A stretch of 64,000 nt of DNA, from positions 126,001 to 190,000 of the forward strand of contig WGLY01000006.1 in the NCBI GenBank assembly GCA_016125335.1, read 5' to 3'. Shown here piece after piece: positions 49,548 to 59,039 of this stretch; the stretch's first letter is position 1, and each line of letters opens with the position of its first letter. This DNA comes from Frankiales bacterium (lineage in GTDB: Bacteria; Actinomycetota; Actinomycetes; S36-B12; CAIYMF01). The position numbers and the translations under genes are program-made. The notes under the pieces were generated by a model. That model had not been told where the DNA came from and searched no databases. It saw only the letters and a list, made by a program, of their open reading frames with translations.

Positions 49548-50465
49548 ATGACGTGGGTGGTGCGGGCCGTGGCGGCCGCCGCGGTGCTGGTGGTCGCGTG
49601 GGTGTGCCTGACCGCCTGGCCGGCCGTGGTGCACGGGCACCCGGCGTACGCCGTGCTGCTCGTGCTGACGGTGCTCGTCGCGGTCCTGGTGGCCGCGCTG
49701 TCCGGACGCCGCCGTGAGCCGTCCGTGTGGCGCACCGTCGGGCGCGGGCTGCTGGTGCTGCTGTCGGTCGCGTGGATCGCGGGGATCGCGTGGCTGCGCC
49801 CGTACGTCGCGCAGGAGCCGGCGCTCGCCGCCCTGCAGTCCGACGCCGCCGTCACGGTCGACGAGTACCCGACCCAGATCGTGCTGACGCCGACCGCCGG
49901 CGCCGGAACCACCGGGCTGGTGTTCGAGCCGGGCGCGCTGGTCGACCCGCGTGCCTACGCCGCCGTGCTGCGGCCGGTGGCCGCGGCCGGGCACCTCGTC
50001 GTCATCGTCAAGCAGCCGCTGGGCATCGCGTTCCTCTCGCTCGGCACGTTCGCCCGCATCCGCGACGCCTACCCCGCCGTCACCAGCTGGGTCGTCGGCG
50101 GCCACTCGCTCGGCGGCACGGTTGCGGCCATGGAGGCCGATGCGCACGACAGCGACACCATCGCGCCGGTGCGCGGCCTGCTGTTCTACGCCTCGTACCC
50201 GGCCGGCGACATCAGCGGCACGCTCACGGCGACGGTGCTGTCGATCTCGGCCAGCCTCGACGGGCTCGCGACGCCGGACAAGGTGGCCGCCTCCCGGGCC
50301 GACCTGCCGCCCTCGGCGCACTTCGTCGTCGTCGACGGAGCGGTGCACTCCAGCTTCGGCGACTACGGCGAGCAGAAGGGCGACGGCACGCCGACCATCC
50401 CGCACGACGAGGCGCGCACCCAGATCAGCGCGGCCACCGTGTCGTTCGTCAACCGCGTGGGCTGA
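49548..50465 (+). CDS. Membrane-anchored alpha/beta hydrolase
   Basis: 305 residues. Three hydrophobic segments at the N terminus (about 4-22, 28-47, 60-77) place the domain outside the membrane. GGHSLGG nucleophile elbow at about 188, preceded by a dienelactone-hydrolase-like region (GLVFEPGALVDP and VVIVKQPLGIAF) and with the acid and His (DGAVHSSFGDYGEQKGDG) late. It fits the PF12695-like alpha/beta hydrolase family; substrate unknown. GAGGGGGAG precedes the ATG. Converges on the small membrane-protein gene 15 bp away. Confidence 0.85.
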   Translation: MTWVVRAVAAAAVLVVAWVCLTAWPAVVHGHPAYAVLLVLTVLVAVLVAALSGRRREPSVWRTVGRGLLVLLSVAWIAGIAWLRPYVAQEPALAALQSDAAVTVDEYPTQIVLTPTAGAGTTGLVFEPGALVDPRAYAAVLRPVAAAGHLVVIVKQPLGIAFLSLGTFARIRDAYPAVTSWVVGGHSLGGTVAAMEADAHDSDTIAPVRGLLFYASYPAGDISGTLTATVLSISASLDGLATPDKVAASRADLPPSAHFVVVDGAVHSSFGDYGEQKGDGTPTIPHDEARTQISAATVSFVNRVG

Positions 50466-50480
50466 CCCGCTCGCGGCCGC

Positions 50481-50738
50481 TCACGGCCCGGGCCGCGTGC
50501 GCTGCCGCGCCGCGACGTACACGAGGATGATGCACACCGTGCTCGACACGATGAACGCCACGAGCAACGTGAGCACGAGCGCGGAGACGGTGCCGGCCTC
50601 GAGCTGGTAGGCCTGCTGCGACAGCATCACCGACGTCACCACCGCCACCAGGCCGGCCACGATCGCGCCCGCCACCAGCCCCCGGTTCCACGGCCGGCGC
50701 GGCGGCTCGTCGTCGACGCCGGGCCCCTGCGGGGTCAC
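50481..50738 (-). CDS. Small two-helix membrane protein
   Basis: 85 residues with two hydrophobic helices (about 20-40 and 49-76: GLVAGAIVAGLVAVVTSVML and SALVLTLLVAFIVSSTVCII) after a charged N terminus and before a short basic C terminus. Family not recognised. The GTG start overlaps the dapE stop as GTGA, so it is in the dapE transcript, coupled. It may be an accessory to cell-wall precursor metabolism or merely a passenger. Confidence 0.7.
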   Translation of the reverse strand: MTPQGPGVDDEPPRRPWNRGLVAGAIVAGLVAVVTSVMLSQQAYQLEAGTVSALVLTLLVAFIVSSTVCIILVYVAARQRTRPGP

Positions 50739-51817
50739 GACGTCAGCCACGTGCGCAGCCCGGCCTCGACCGCGTGCAGGTCGCGCACCGGCACGAACTC
50801 GTCGCGCGAGTGCGCGAGCGAGGGGTTGCCCGGCCCGTAGTTGACGGCGGGGACGCCCAGGCCGCTGAACCTCGCGACGTCGGTCCACCCGAACTTCGGC
50901 GAGGGCACGGCGCCGACCGCAGCGACGAACGCGGCGGCGGCGGGCTGCTCGAGCCCCGGCAGGGCGCCGTCGACGGCGTCGACGACCTCGACGTCGAAGC
51001 CGTGGAACACCTCCCGCAGGTGCGCCTCCCCCTCCGCGGAGGACCGCGACGGGGCGAAGCGGTAGTTGACCGCCACGACGCACTCGTCCGGGATGACGTT
51101 GCCCGCGACGCCGCCGCGGATGCCCACGGCGTTGAGCCCCTCGCGGTAGGCCAGGCCGTCGATGAGCACCTCGCGCGGCTGGTACTCCTGGAGCCGACGC
51201 AGCACCTCGCCGGCGTCGTGGATCGCGTTGCGCCCCATCCACGAGCGGGCGGAGTGCGCGCGCACCCCGGTGGTGCGCACCTCGACGCGCATGGTGCCCT
51301 GGCAGCCCGCCTCCACCCCGGCGTTGGAGGGCTCCATGAGCACCGCGAAGTCCGAGGCGATCAGCTCGGGCCGCTCCTGCGCGAGCCGGCGCAGGCCGTT
51401 GAACTGGGAGTCGATCTCCTCGGCCTCGTACCAGATCCACGTGACGTCGCGGGTCGGCTCGGTCAGCTCGGCGGCCAGGCGCAGGGCGACCGCGACCCCG
51501 CCCTTCATGTCGCAGGCGCCGAGGCCGTACACGCGCTCCTCGCCGTCCTCGGTGATGACCGACGACGGCAGGTTCCGGTTCTCCGGCACGGTGTCGAGGT
51601 GCCCGCCGATCGCCACCCGCTCGGCGCGGCCGAGGTGGGTCCGTGCGACCACGGTGTGCCCGTCGCGCACGACCTCGAGGTGCGGCAGGGCGGACACGGC
51701 GCGCTCCACGGCGTCGGCGAGCACCTGCTCGTGGCGCGACTCGCTCGGGACGTCGATGAGCGCCCGGAGGAGGGGGACGACGTCGCTGCCCAGGTCGAGC
51801 TCCACGCTGCCGGTCAC
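50735..51817 (-). CDS. dapE: Succinyl-diaminopimelate desuccinylase
   Basis: 360 residues, M20 metallopeptidase. Metal ligands H73 (GGHLDTVP), D103 (LGACDMKGG), E134 and general base E133 (YEAEEID), plus dimerisation domain from about 190. It hydrolyses N-succinyl-LL-diaminopimelate to succinate and LL-DAP, feeding lysine and peptidoglycan. Divergent dapD lies next to it (Rv1202/Rv1201c order). On the minus strand TAGGCT (51825-51830) is 7 nt before the GTG, leaderless. ArgE-like deacetylase is the alternative, made unlikely by context. Confidence 0.92.
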   Translation of the reverse strand: MTGSVELDLGSDVVPLLRALIDVPSESRHEQVLADAVERAVSALPHLEVVRDGHTVVARTHLGRAERVAIGGHLDTVPENRNLPSSVITEDGEERVYGLGACDMKGGVAVALRLAAELTEPTRDVTWIWYEAEEIDSQFNGLRRLAQERPELIASDFAVLMEPSNAGVEAGCQGTMRVEVRTTGVRAHSARSWMGRNAIHDAGEVLRRLQEYQPREVLIDGLAYREGLNAVGIRGGVAGNVIPDECVVAVNYRFAPSRSSAEGEAHLREVFHGFDVEVVDAVDGALPGLEQPAAAAFVAAVGAVPSPKFGWTDVARFSGLGVPAVNYGPGNPSLAHSRDEFVPVRDLHAVEAGLRTWLTS

Positions 51818-51932
51818 GGCGCCGAGCCTAGCCCGTCGCCGCGTGCCGGCCGGCCGAGGTCCGGCCCGCGCATCCGCGCCCGCGACGGTCGCGACGGACG
51901 GGGCCGGGGCCCGGGCTCGGTAGGTTGGGGAC
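51818..51932. promoter_or_regulatory. Divergent dapE / dapD promoter region
   Basis: 115 bp hold back-to-back leaderless promoters: TAGGCT (51825-51830, minus strand) for dapE and TAGGTT (51921-51926, plus strand) for dapD. No shared operator was recognised, but the short distance lets one regulator affect both lysine/DAP genes. Confidence 0.6.
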
Positions 51933-52862
51933 ATGACGCTGCTGTCCTCGCCCGCTGCCGCCATGGGCCTCGCGACGTACGCCGACGACGTGCTGCTCGA
52001 CGTCTGGTACCCCGAGCCGGCGCTGGCCGAGGAGCCCGTCGACGTCGAGGGCCTGTCAGCGGGCACCCACACCGACGACGTGCGCGGCACCCGCACGGTG
52101 GTGGTGTCCACCTCCATCGAGGACCTGTCCGCTGCCCCTGTCGACACCGCGGACGTCTGGCTGCGCCTGCACCTGCTCTCGCACCGGCTGGTGGCCCCGC
52201 GCACGGTCTCGCTGGACGGCGTGTTCGGGCTGCTGCAGAACGTCGCGTGGACCACGCTCGGGCCGGTCCCGGTCGACCGCCTCACCGAGGTGCAGGTGCG
52301 CCTGCGCCGCACCGGCGCGCACCTCACGGTGCTCGGCGTGGACAAGTTCCCGCGCATGGTCGACTACGTCGTGCCTCCCGGCGTGCGCATCGCCGACGCC
52401 GACCGCGTGCGGCTCGGCGCGCACCTCGCCCCGGGCACGACGGTGATGCACGAGGGCTTCGTGAACTTCAACTCCGGCACGCTGGGCGCGTCGATGGTCG
52501 AGGGCCGGATCTCCGCGGGGGTCGTGGTCGGCGACGGCTCCGACGTCGGCGGCGGCGCCTCGATCATGGGGACGCTGTCCGGCGGCGGCACGGAGGTCGT
52601 CAGCATCGGCCGCCGCTGCCTCATCGGCGCCAACGCGGGCGTGGGGATCTCGCTCGGCGACGACTGCGTCGTGGAGGCCGGCTGCTACATCACGGCCGGG
52701 TCGAAGATCACCCTGCCCGACGGCGAGGTGGCCAAGGGCCGCGACCTGTCCGGCATCGACGGCATGCAGTTCTGGCGCAACTCGGTCTCCGGGTCGCTCG
52801 AGGCGCGCCCGCGCAGCGGCAGCTGGGGCGGCCTCAACGCCGCGCTGCACGCGCACGCGTGA
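51933..52862 (+). CDS. dapD: Tetrahydrodipicolinate N-succinyltransferase
   Basis: 309 residues. Left-handed beta helix with many hexapeptide repeats ([59 protein letters not shown]) from about 150 to 280, preceded by the actinobacterial long N domain. It transfers succinyl from succinyl-CoA to tetrahydrodipicolinate, the step before the aminotransferase and DapE. Corresponds to Rv1201c. TAGGTT lies 6 nt before the ATG: leaderless. C-terminal HAHA end is normal. Confidence 0.92.
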   Translation: MTLLSSPAAAMGLATYADDVLLDVWYPEPALAEEPVDVEGLSAGTHTDDVRGTRTVVVSTSIEDLSAAPVDTADVWLRLHLLSHRLVAPRTVSLDGVFGLLQNVAWTTLGPVPVDRLTEVQVRLRRTGAHLTVLGVDKFPRMVDYVVPPGVRIADADRVRLGAHLAPGTTVMHEGFVNFNSGTLGASMVEGRISAGVVVGDGSDVGGGASIMGTLSGGGTEVVSIGRRCLIGANAGVGISLGDDCVVEAGCYITAGSKITLPDGEVAKGRDLSGIDGMQFWRNSVSGSLEARPRSGSWGGLNAALHAHA

Positions 52863-52866
52863 CGTC

Positions 52867-53181
52867 GTGGCGGACCCCGCGGACCTCCCCGTGACGGGTG
52901 CCGTCGACGCCGCGGAGCGGGCCAAGGTCCTGCGCACGTTCGTGCGCGACGGGCGCATCGTGTCGATGCCGGCCCGGTGGTCGCGCAAGCTGGTGCTGCT
53001 CGACGTCGTCGCGCAGTCGTTCGAGCCCGGCCGCGCCTACGCCGAGACCGAGGTCGACACGGTGCTGCGCACCTGGTACGAGCACGACTGGGTGTCCCTG
53101 CGGCGCTACCTCGTCGACGGCGGCTTCCTCGACCGGAGCGACGGCTTCTACTGGCGCATCGGCGGCACCTTCGAGATCTGA
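52867..53181 (+). CDS. DUF2087 domain protein
   Basis: 104 residues. The core AERAKVLRTFVRDGRIVSMPARWSRKLVLLDVVAQSFEPGRAYAETEVDTVLRTWYEHDWVSLRRYLVDGGFLDR is a winged-helix-like DUF2087 domain. DUF2087 is often attached to ArsR-type regulators and possibly binds DNA; function unknown. It starts with GTG 4 bp after the dapD stop, so it is probably in that transcript. No metal ligands or effector site seen. Confidence 0.8.
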   Translation: MADPADLPVTGAVDAAERAKVLRTFVRDGRIVSMPARWSRKLVLLDVVAQSFEPGRAYAETEVDTVLRTWYEHDWVSLRRYLVDGGFLDRSDGFYWRIGGTFEI

Positions 53182-53220
53182 GCGGCCCGCGCGCCGGCCG
53201 GGTCCGTCTAGCATCGGCGC

Positions 53221-53643
53221 GTGGGTCAGGACCGCGAGCAGCGCAACCGGCGCCTGCTGCGCGCCCGCGACGCGATCGACCGCCGCTACGCCGAGCCCCT
53301 CGACGTCCCCGCCCTCGCCGGCATCGCCTGCCTGTCGGAGGCCGCCTTCATCCGGGCGTTCCGCGACACCTTCGGCGAGACGCCGCACCGCTACCTCCAG
53401 CGGCGCCGGATCGAGCGCGCGATGTCGCTGCTGCGCACCACCGAGCTCGACGTCGTGGACGTGTGCACCGCGGTGGGCCTGAGCAGCCTCGCGACCTTCA
53501 CGCGCACCTTCCGGGAGGTCGTGGGGCAGACCCCGGCGGCGTTCCGGGCCGGGGCGCCGCGCGAGCGCGTGCCGGTGTGCTTCGAGAAGGCCTGGGCCCG
53601 GCCGAGCAGTTTCGGACAACCGCGCGACGAGCCGGCCGCCTAG
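53221..53643 (+). CDS. AraC-family regulator (DNA-binding domain only)
   Basis: 140 residues. Both helix-turn-helix parts are present: LDVPALAGIACLSEAAFIRAFRDTFGETPHRYLQRRRIERAMSLL and DVVDVCTAVGLSSLATFTRTFREVVGQTPAAFR. There is no effector domain in front, only a short C-terminal tail containing a Cys. TAGCAT (53209-53214) stands 6 nt before the GTG. AraC regulators of this size commonly control a neighbouring VOC gene, which follows here within 10 bp. Confidence 0.88.
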   Translation: MGQDREQRNRRLLRARDAIDRRYAEPLDVPALAGIACLSEAAFIRAFRDTFGETPHRYLQRRRIERAMSLLRTTELDVVDVCTAVGLSSLATFTRTFREVVGQTPAAFRAGAPRERVPVCFEKAWARPSSFGQPRDEPAA

Positions 53644-53652
53644 CCTCGCCCC

Positions 53653-54084
53653 ATGCTCACCACCACGCGACTGTCGTCCCTTTTCGTCCTCGACCAGCAG
53701 CAGGCGCTGGACTTCTACGTCGGGCTGCTCGGCCTCGAGGTCCGCGCCGACGTCGACCTCGGGTTCATGCGCTGGCTCACCGTCGGCGCGCCCGGCGACG
53801 CCGGCCGCGAGATCCTCCTCGAGGTGCCCGGTCCGCCGTCGATGGACCCGGCCACCGCCGAGCAGGTCCGCGACCTGCTCACCAAGGGCGCCGCGGGCGG
53901 CTGGGTCGCGTTCACCACCGCGGACCCGCACGCCGTCCACGCGCGCCTCGCGGCCGCCGGCGCCGACTTCACCGACGACCTCGAGGACCGCGGCTACGGC
54001 GTCGACTTCGGCGTCCGCGACCCGTTCGGCAACCGGCTGCGCATCGGGTCGATGCGCGACTCCGCCCCCGACTGGAAGGGCTGA
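53653..54084 (+). CDS. VOC-family (glyoxalase/bleomycin-resistance fold) protein
   Basis: 143 residues, two beta-alpha-beta-beta-beta modules: LSSLFVLDQQQALDFYVGLLGLEV and GYGVDFGVRDPFGNRLRIG. Putative metal ligands are few (E in ILLEV, no early His), so it may bind rather than turn over a ligand. TAGCCT (53641-53646) is its -10 box, 6 nt from the ATG, and its first three bases are the AraC stop codon. With the AraC and YdeI genes it forms a frequent actinobacterial cassette. Confidence 0.85.
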   Translation: MLTTTRLSSLFVLDQQQALDFYVGLLGLEVRADVDLGFMRWLTVGAPGDAGREILLEVPGPPSMDPATAEQVRDLLTKGAAGGWVAFTTADPHAVHARLAAAGADFTDDLEDRGYGVDFGVRDPFGNRLRIGSMRDSAPDWKG

Positions 54085-54085
54085 C

Positions 54086-54550
54086 ATGACCGACCCCGCG
54101 CTGCGCCTGCGGACCACGCTGCACCCGCGCGGGCCGGCCGCGGCCATCGTGCTCACCGACGAGCAGGTGGCGCAGGTGGGCGGAGGCGCCAAGGCGTTCC
54201 CCGTCCGGGTCACCGTGGCCGGCCACAGCTTCGAGGGCCGCGTCGCGCGCATGGGCGGCGAGAACCTCGTGGGCCTCAACGCCGCGGTCCGCAAGGCCGC
54301 CGGGGTGTCGCCGGGCGACGAGGTGGACGTCGTCATCGTCGCCGACGCCGCGCCGCGCACCGTGGAGATCCCGCCGGCGCTTCAGGCCGCCCTGGACTCG
54401 GACGCCGCGGCGCGCGCGGCCTTCGACGGCCTGGCCTACTCCCACCGCAAGGAGTTCGCCCGGTGGGTCGCGGAGGCCAAGCGCGACGAGACGCGCGACC
54501 GGCGGGTCGCGGAGACGCTGACGATGCTGGCCGAGGGCCGCGCGCGCTGA
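54086..54550 (+). CDS. YdeI/DUF1905 family protein
   Basis: 154 residues. An N-terminal DUF1905 beta domain (RTTLHPRGPAAAIVLTDEQVAQ; FPVRVTVAGHSFEGRVARMGGENLVGLNAAVRKAAGVSPGDEVDVVI) and a C-terminal helical YdeI/OmpD-associated domain (VEIPPALQAALDSDAAARAAFDGLAYSHRKEFARWVAEAKRDETRDRRVAETLTML). Members are linked loosely to resistance to cationic peptides. Starts 1 bp after the VOC stop, translationally coupled. Converges on gltA. Confidence 0.85.
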   Translation: MTDPALRLRTTLHPRGPAAAIVLTDEQVAQVGGGAKAFPVRVTVAGHSFEGRVARMGGENLVGLNAAVRKAAGVSPGDEVDVVIVADAAPRTVEIPPALQAALDSDAAARAAFDGLAYSHRKEFARWVAEAKRDETRDRRVAETLTMLAEGRAR

Positions 54551-54571
54551 CCTCGCGCGCGGCCCGCCGGG

Positions 54572-55855
<1,284 letters not shown>

Positions 55856-56075
55856 GTCGGCCTCCTGCGTTTCGCGTCGGACCCCCGTGGTTCTTCACGG
55901 AAGGCTCCGATGTGGGAACGGTACCCAGCACCCCTCCTCCTGTCCCGGGGAGGGCGGGGAGGTGACCTCAGCCACACGCGCGTGCACGAGACACGTCTCG
56001 GAACGGTCCGCGTCCGGTCTCAGACAGGCCCTCGGATCACCCGGACGGCACAGCGGGCCCGGGACCCGCGAAAGG
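55856..56075 (-). promoter_or_regulatory. gltA upstream region
   Basis: 220 bp between the dapC stop and gltA start, both minus strand. A perfect inverted repeat CGAGAC-AC-GTCTCG (55987-56000) lies about 140 bp from the start, a plausible regulator site. No clean -35/-10 pair was found by eye, and no gene is seen. The GGTACC site near 55920 is a simple palindrome of unknown meaning. Confidence 0.4.
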
Positions 56076-57176
56076 TCAGGCGGCCCGCGCGAGCCGGCGC
56101 ACGGCGGCGGCCACGCGCTCGTCGGTGGCGGTGAGGGCCACGCGCACGTGCCGTGCCCCCGCGGCGCCGTAGAAGTCGCCGGGCGCCACGAGGATCCCGA
56201 GCTCGGCGAACCAGGCGACGGTGTCCCAGCAGTCCTGGCCGCGCGACGCCCACAGGTAGAGCCCGGCCTCGGAGTGCTCGATCGACAGGCCCGCGTCGAG
56301 CAGTGCCGAGAGCAGGTGGTCGCGGCGGCGTCCGTAGCGGTGCCGCTGCTCGGCGACGTGCAGGTCGTCGGCGAGCGCGGCCGCGGCGGCCGCCTGCACG
56401 GGGCCGGGCACCATGAGCCCGAGGTGCTTGCGCGCCTCGAGCAGCGGGCCGACGAGCGCCGGGTCGCCGAGCACGAGGCCGGCCCGGTAGCCGGCGAGGT
56501 TGGACCGCTTGGACAGCGAGTGCACGGCGAGCAGCCCGTCGTGCGAACCGCCGCAGACGCGCTCGTCGAGCACCGACACCGGCGCGGCCTCCCACGCCAG
56601 CTCCAGGTAGCACTCGTCGCTCACCACCACCGCGCCGCGCTCGCGCGCCCAGGCCACCACCTTCGCGAGGTGCTCGACCGGCAGCACGCGGCCGGTGGGG
56701 TTGCCCGGGGAGTTGACCCACACCAGCGCCACCGGCGCCGGGCCCAGCGCGGCGGTGGAGTCCGACACGACCACCTGGCAGCCCGCGGCACGCGCGCCCA
56801 CGTCGTAGGTGGGGTAGGCGAGCTCGGGCACCACCACGGTGTCCTGCGGCCCGAGGCCGAGCAGCGTCGGCAGCAGGGCGACGAGCTCCTTCGACCCGAT
56901 CGTGGGCAGCACGGCCTCGGGCGCGAGGTCGACGTGCAGGGTGCGCGAGGCCCAGGCGCGGGCCGAGTCGAGCAGCGCCGGCGTCCCCGCGGTGGGCGGG
57001 TAGCCCGGGCTGTCCGCGGCGTCGGCCAGCGCCTGCCGGACGCTCGCCGGGACCGGGTCGACCGGCGTGCCGACGGAGAGGTCGACGATGCCGTCGGGGT
57101 GCTGCGCGGCGAGGTCGCGGTAGGGCCGCAGCCGGTCCCACGGGAACTCGGGCAGCCGCTCGGCGAGTCGGGTCAT
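56076..57176 (-). CDS. dapC: PLP aminotransferase, N-succinyl-L,L-diaminopimelate aminotransferase-like (DapC)
   Basis: 366 residues, fold type I. K223 in VHSLSKRSNLAGYR is the PLP lysine, NSPGNPTGRVLP and the Y123/Y190 region are conserved. The gene sits next to ferredoxin fdxA as in mycobacteria (Rv1177-Rv1178), where the product is a putative DapC. The reaction would be conversion of succinyl-amino-ketopimelate with glutamate to succinyl-DAP. Other aminotransferase activity is possible. ATG; ferredoxin gene 112 bp upstream. Confidence 0.85.
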   Translation of the reverse strand: MTRLAERLPEFPWDRLRPYRDLAAQHPDGIVDLSVGTPVDPVPASVRQALADAADSPGYPPTAGTPALLDSARAWASRTLHVDLAPEAVLPTIGSKELVALLPTLLGLGPQDTVVVPELAYPTYDVGARAAGCQVVVSDSTAALGPAPVALVWVNSPGNPTGRVLPVEHLAKVVAWARERGAVVVSDECYLELAWEAAPVSVLDERVCGGSHDGLLAVHSLSKRSNLAGYRAGLVLGDPALVGPLLEARKHLGLMVPGPVQAAAAAALADDLHVAEQRHRYGRRRDHLLSALLDAGLSIEHSEAGLYLWASRGQDCWDTVAWFAELGILVAPGDFYGAAGARHVRVALTATDERVAAAVRRLARAA

Positions 57177-57288
57177 GCGCGCCTCCCGGTGCTGCTCGCG
57201 GCGTCGCGGGCGGGGCTGGCGCCGTCATGGCCGACGCGCCGCCACCTCGAGGGCGGCGGCGCGTCGACGGAGTGCATGGACGTCGGGG

Positions 57289-57618
57289 TCAGTGCCCCTC
57301 GTGCTCCTGCGGCTCGAGGCCGGCCACGATCGCCGCGTCCTTGGCGATGAGGCCGTGCTTGGCGGCGCCGCCCGGCGAGCCGAGGTCGTCGAAGAACTCC
57401 GCGTTGGCCGCGGTGTAGTCCTTCCACTGGGCCGGGACGTCGTCCTCGTAGAAGATCGCCTCGACCGGGCAGACGGGCTCGCACGCCCCGCAGTCGACGC
57501 ACTCGTCGGGGTGGATGTAGAGCATCCGCTCGCCCTCGTAGATGCAGTCGACGGGGCACTCCTCGACGCACGCCTTGTCCTTGAGGTCGACGCAGGGCTG
57601 CGCGATGACGTAGGTCAC
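57289..57618 (-). CDS. fdxA: 7Fe ferredoxin ([3Fe-4S][4Fe-4S])
   Basis: 109 residues. Cysteines 9, 17, 21 and 25, then 40, 43, 46 and 50 in CVDCGACEPVCP make the bicluster pattern of a 7Fe ferredoxin: the first group is spaced for a [3Fe-4S] site. It carries electrons for cytochrome P450s or reductases. GTG 57618 is used; GGGAGGA lies 8 nt upstream. It is probably cotranscribed with dapC, separated by a 112-bp gap that contains no clear terminator. Confidence 0.92.
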   Translation of the reverse strand: MTYVIAQPCVDLKDKACVEECPVDCIYEGERMLYIHPDECVDCGACEPVCPVEAIFYEDDVPAQWKDYTAANAEFFDDLGSPGGAAKHGLIAKDAAIVAGLEPQEHEGH

Positions 57619-57720
57619 GGACGGATCCTCCCGGTCCACGAGCTGGTGTCGGGGCCGCCGTCGCGGCCCGTGGGTGGTGCGGTGCGCCGGGCCCGGTGCG
57701 TGGCCGGGGCCCGTCGGCGT

Positions 57721-57751
57721 GACCGTAGCGTGGCACGGTCCCGCCTAGTAT
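57721..57751 (+). promoter_or_regulatory. Promoter-like region before the 99-residue gene
   Basis: TAGTAT (57746-57751) is a -10 candidate. Just upstream GACCGT (57721-57726) and ACGGTC (57735-57740) are inverted arms 8 nt apart, a possible operator. It lies between the divergent ferredoxin and the small gene. Confidence 0.4.
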
Positions 57752-57787
57752 CGCGACCACGCCGAGCCGCACGAGCGAGGGGGTCCT

Positions 57788-58087
57788 GTGTCGTCCCGCG
57801 AGCCGGTACGCCCGCCCGGCGAGCCGTCGCCCGGCGCGTCCGCCGCGGGGCGCCCGGCCGCGCGGCTCGTGGTGCGGGTGACCCCCGCCGACGTCGGCGG
57901 GCGGGTCTCACTGCGCTACCGCCACGACCCGGTCACGCTCACCGACGTCGTGGGCCGCCTGCTCTCGTGGGAGGCAGGCGTCCTGCGCGTGGAGGGCCGC
58001 GACGGGCGGGTGCAGGAGGTCGCCGAGGCCGACCTGGTCGCCGGACGCCGGGTGCCGGACGCGCCGGCGACACGCCGGGGCCGGTGA
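57788..58087 (+). CDS. Small conserved protein, SH3-like domain
   Basis: 99 residues. A disordered Pro/Ser N part, then a compact beta domain (RLVVRVTPADVGGRVSLRYRHD, TDVVGRLLSWEAGVLRVEGRDGRVQEVAEADLVAGRRV) with the SH3-like layout seen at the start of some actinobacterial acetyltransferases; no acetyltransferase domain is attached here. Function unknown. AGGGGG precedes the GTG. It ends 37 bp before the SirB1 gene, which has its own -10. Confidence 0.65.
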   Translation: MSSREPVRPPGEPSPGASAAGRPAARLVVRVTPADVGGRVSLRYRHDPVTLTDVVGRLLSWEAGVLRVEGRDGRVQEVAEADLVAGRRVPDAPATRRGR

Positions 58088-58124
58088 CTCGCGGCGTGCC
58101 GCCCGGTGGCGCAGGATCGGCAGC

Positions 58125-58961
58125 GTGAGTGCTGCCTCGCGCGAGCGCTTCGCGGAGGTCGTCCGGGCCGGGGGCGCGGCCGGCGACCCGGCCGACGTGC
58201 GCCTCGACCGCGCCCTGCTCCTGGTCTCCGCCGAGGCGCTGCCCGCCGCCGAGACCACCGGCGAGGCCCTCGACGCGCTGGAGCGGCGCGGCCTGGAGAC
58301 CCTCGACCGGCTCGCCGAGTCGGTGCCGGCCGAGGGCCGCGACGACGTCCGGCTGCGCAGCGCGCTGGGCGCGTTCTCCGGCGGCTCGGCGGACTACACG
58401 CTGCTCGAGTCGAGCCTGCTCCCGGAGGTGCTGCGGCGCCGCCGCGGGCTGCCGATCCTGCTCTCGACCGTCTGGACCGAGGTGGCCCGCCGGGCCGGGG
58501 TGCCGGCCTACGGCGTCGGCCTGCCCGGCCACTTCGTGGTGGGCGTCGGCGACCCCGACGGGGTCCGCGTGCTGGTCGACCCGTGGCAGGGCGGCCGGCT
58601 GCTCCCCTACGACCGTGCCCGCGACATCGTGGCGGGCACCGGGCGCTCGCTGCGCCCCGAGCACCTGCGCCCCCACGACCCGATCGACACCGTCGACCGC
58701 GTGCTGGGCAACATCCGCGCCTGGGCCTCGACCCCCGAGCGCGCCCGGCACCGGGTGTGGGCGGCCGAGCTCGGGCTGATGCTCCCCCGCCACGACCTCG
58801 GGCTGCGTCGCGAGTACGGCGAGGCCCTCATCGCGGTGGGTCGCTACGTCGAGGCGTCGGCGCTGCTCGAGGAGTACGCGGACCTCGTGGCCGGGCCGAT
58901 GCCCCTCGAGGCCGAGCACGCGCGGCGCATCGCCCGGCAGGCGCGGTCCCGGCTCAACTGA
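58125..58961 (+). CDS. SirB1/transglutaminase-like protein
   Basis: 278 residues. The RRRGLPILLSTVWTEVARRAGVPAYGVGLPGHFVVGV core carries the transglutaminase-like His/Asp fold of the SirB1 family; the second half has tetratricopeptide-like helices (GEALIAVGRYVEASALLEEYADLV). The catalytic Cys of true transglutaminases is not evident, so it may bind peptides or act with a partner. CAGGAT (58112-58117) is 7 nt before the GTG, leaderless. Function unknown. Confidence 0.8.
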   Translation: MSAASRERFAEVVRAGGAAGDPADVRLDRALLLVSAEALPAAETTGEALDALERRGLETLDRLAESVPAEGRDDVRLRSALGAFSGGSADYTLLESSLLPEVLRRRRGLPILLSTVWTEVARRAGVPAYGVGLPGHFVVGVGDPDGVRVLVDPWQGGRLLPYDRARDIVAGTGRSLRPEHLRPHDPIDTVDRVLGNIRAWASTPERARHRVWAAELGLMLPRHDLGLRREYGEALIAVGRYVEASALLEEYADLVAGPMPLEAEHARRIARQARSRLN

Positions 58962-59003
58962 GCCGCGATCCTCTCGCGCACTGTCTCATCATCCGGAACG
59001 ATC

Positions 59004-59036
59004 TGTCCCACGCCTCGGACGCCGGGACATCATCGA
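59004..59036. promoter_or_regulatory. Inverted repeat in the methyltransferase promoter
   Basis: TGTCCC (59004-59009) and GGGACA (59024-59029) are perfect arms 14 nt apart in the last 40 bp before the methyltransferase ATG (59040). A CATCAT box (59028-59033) is in -10 position 6 nt from the start. The spacing suits a dimeric repressor. Confidence 0.4.
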
Positions 59037-59039
59037 CGC

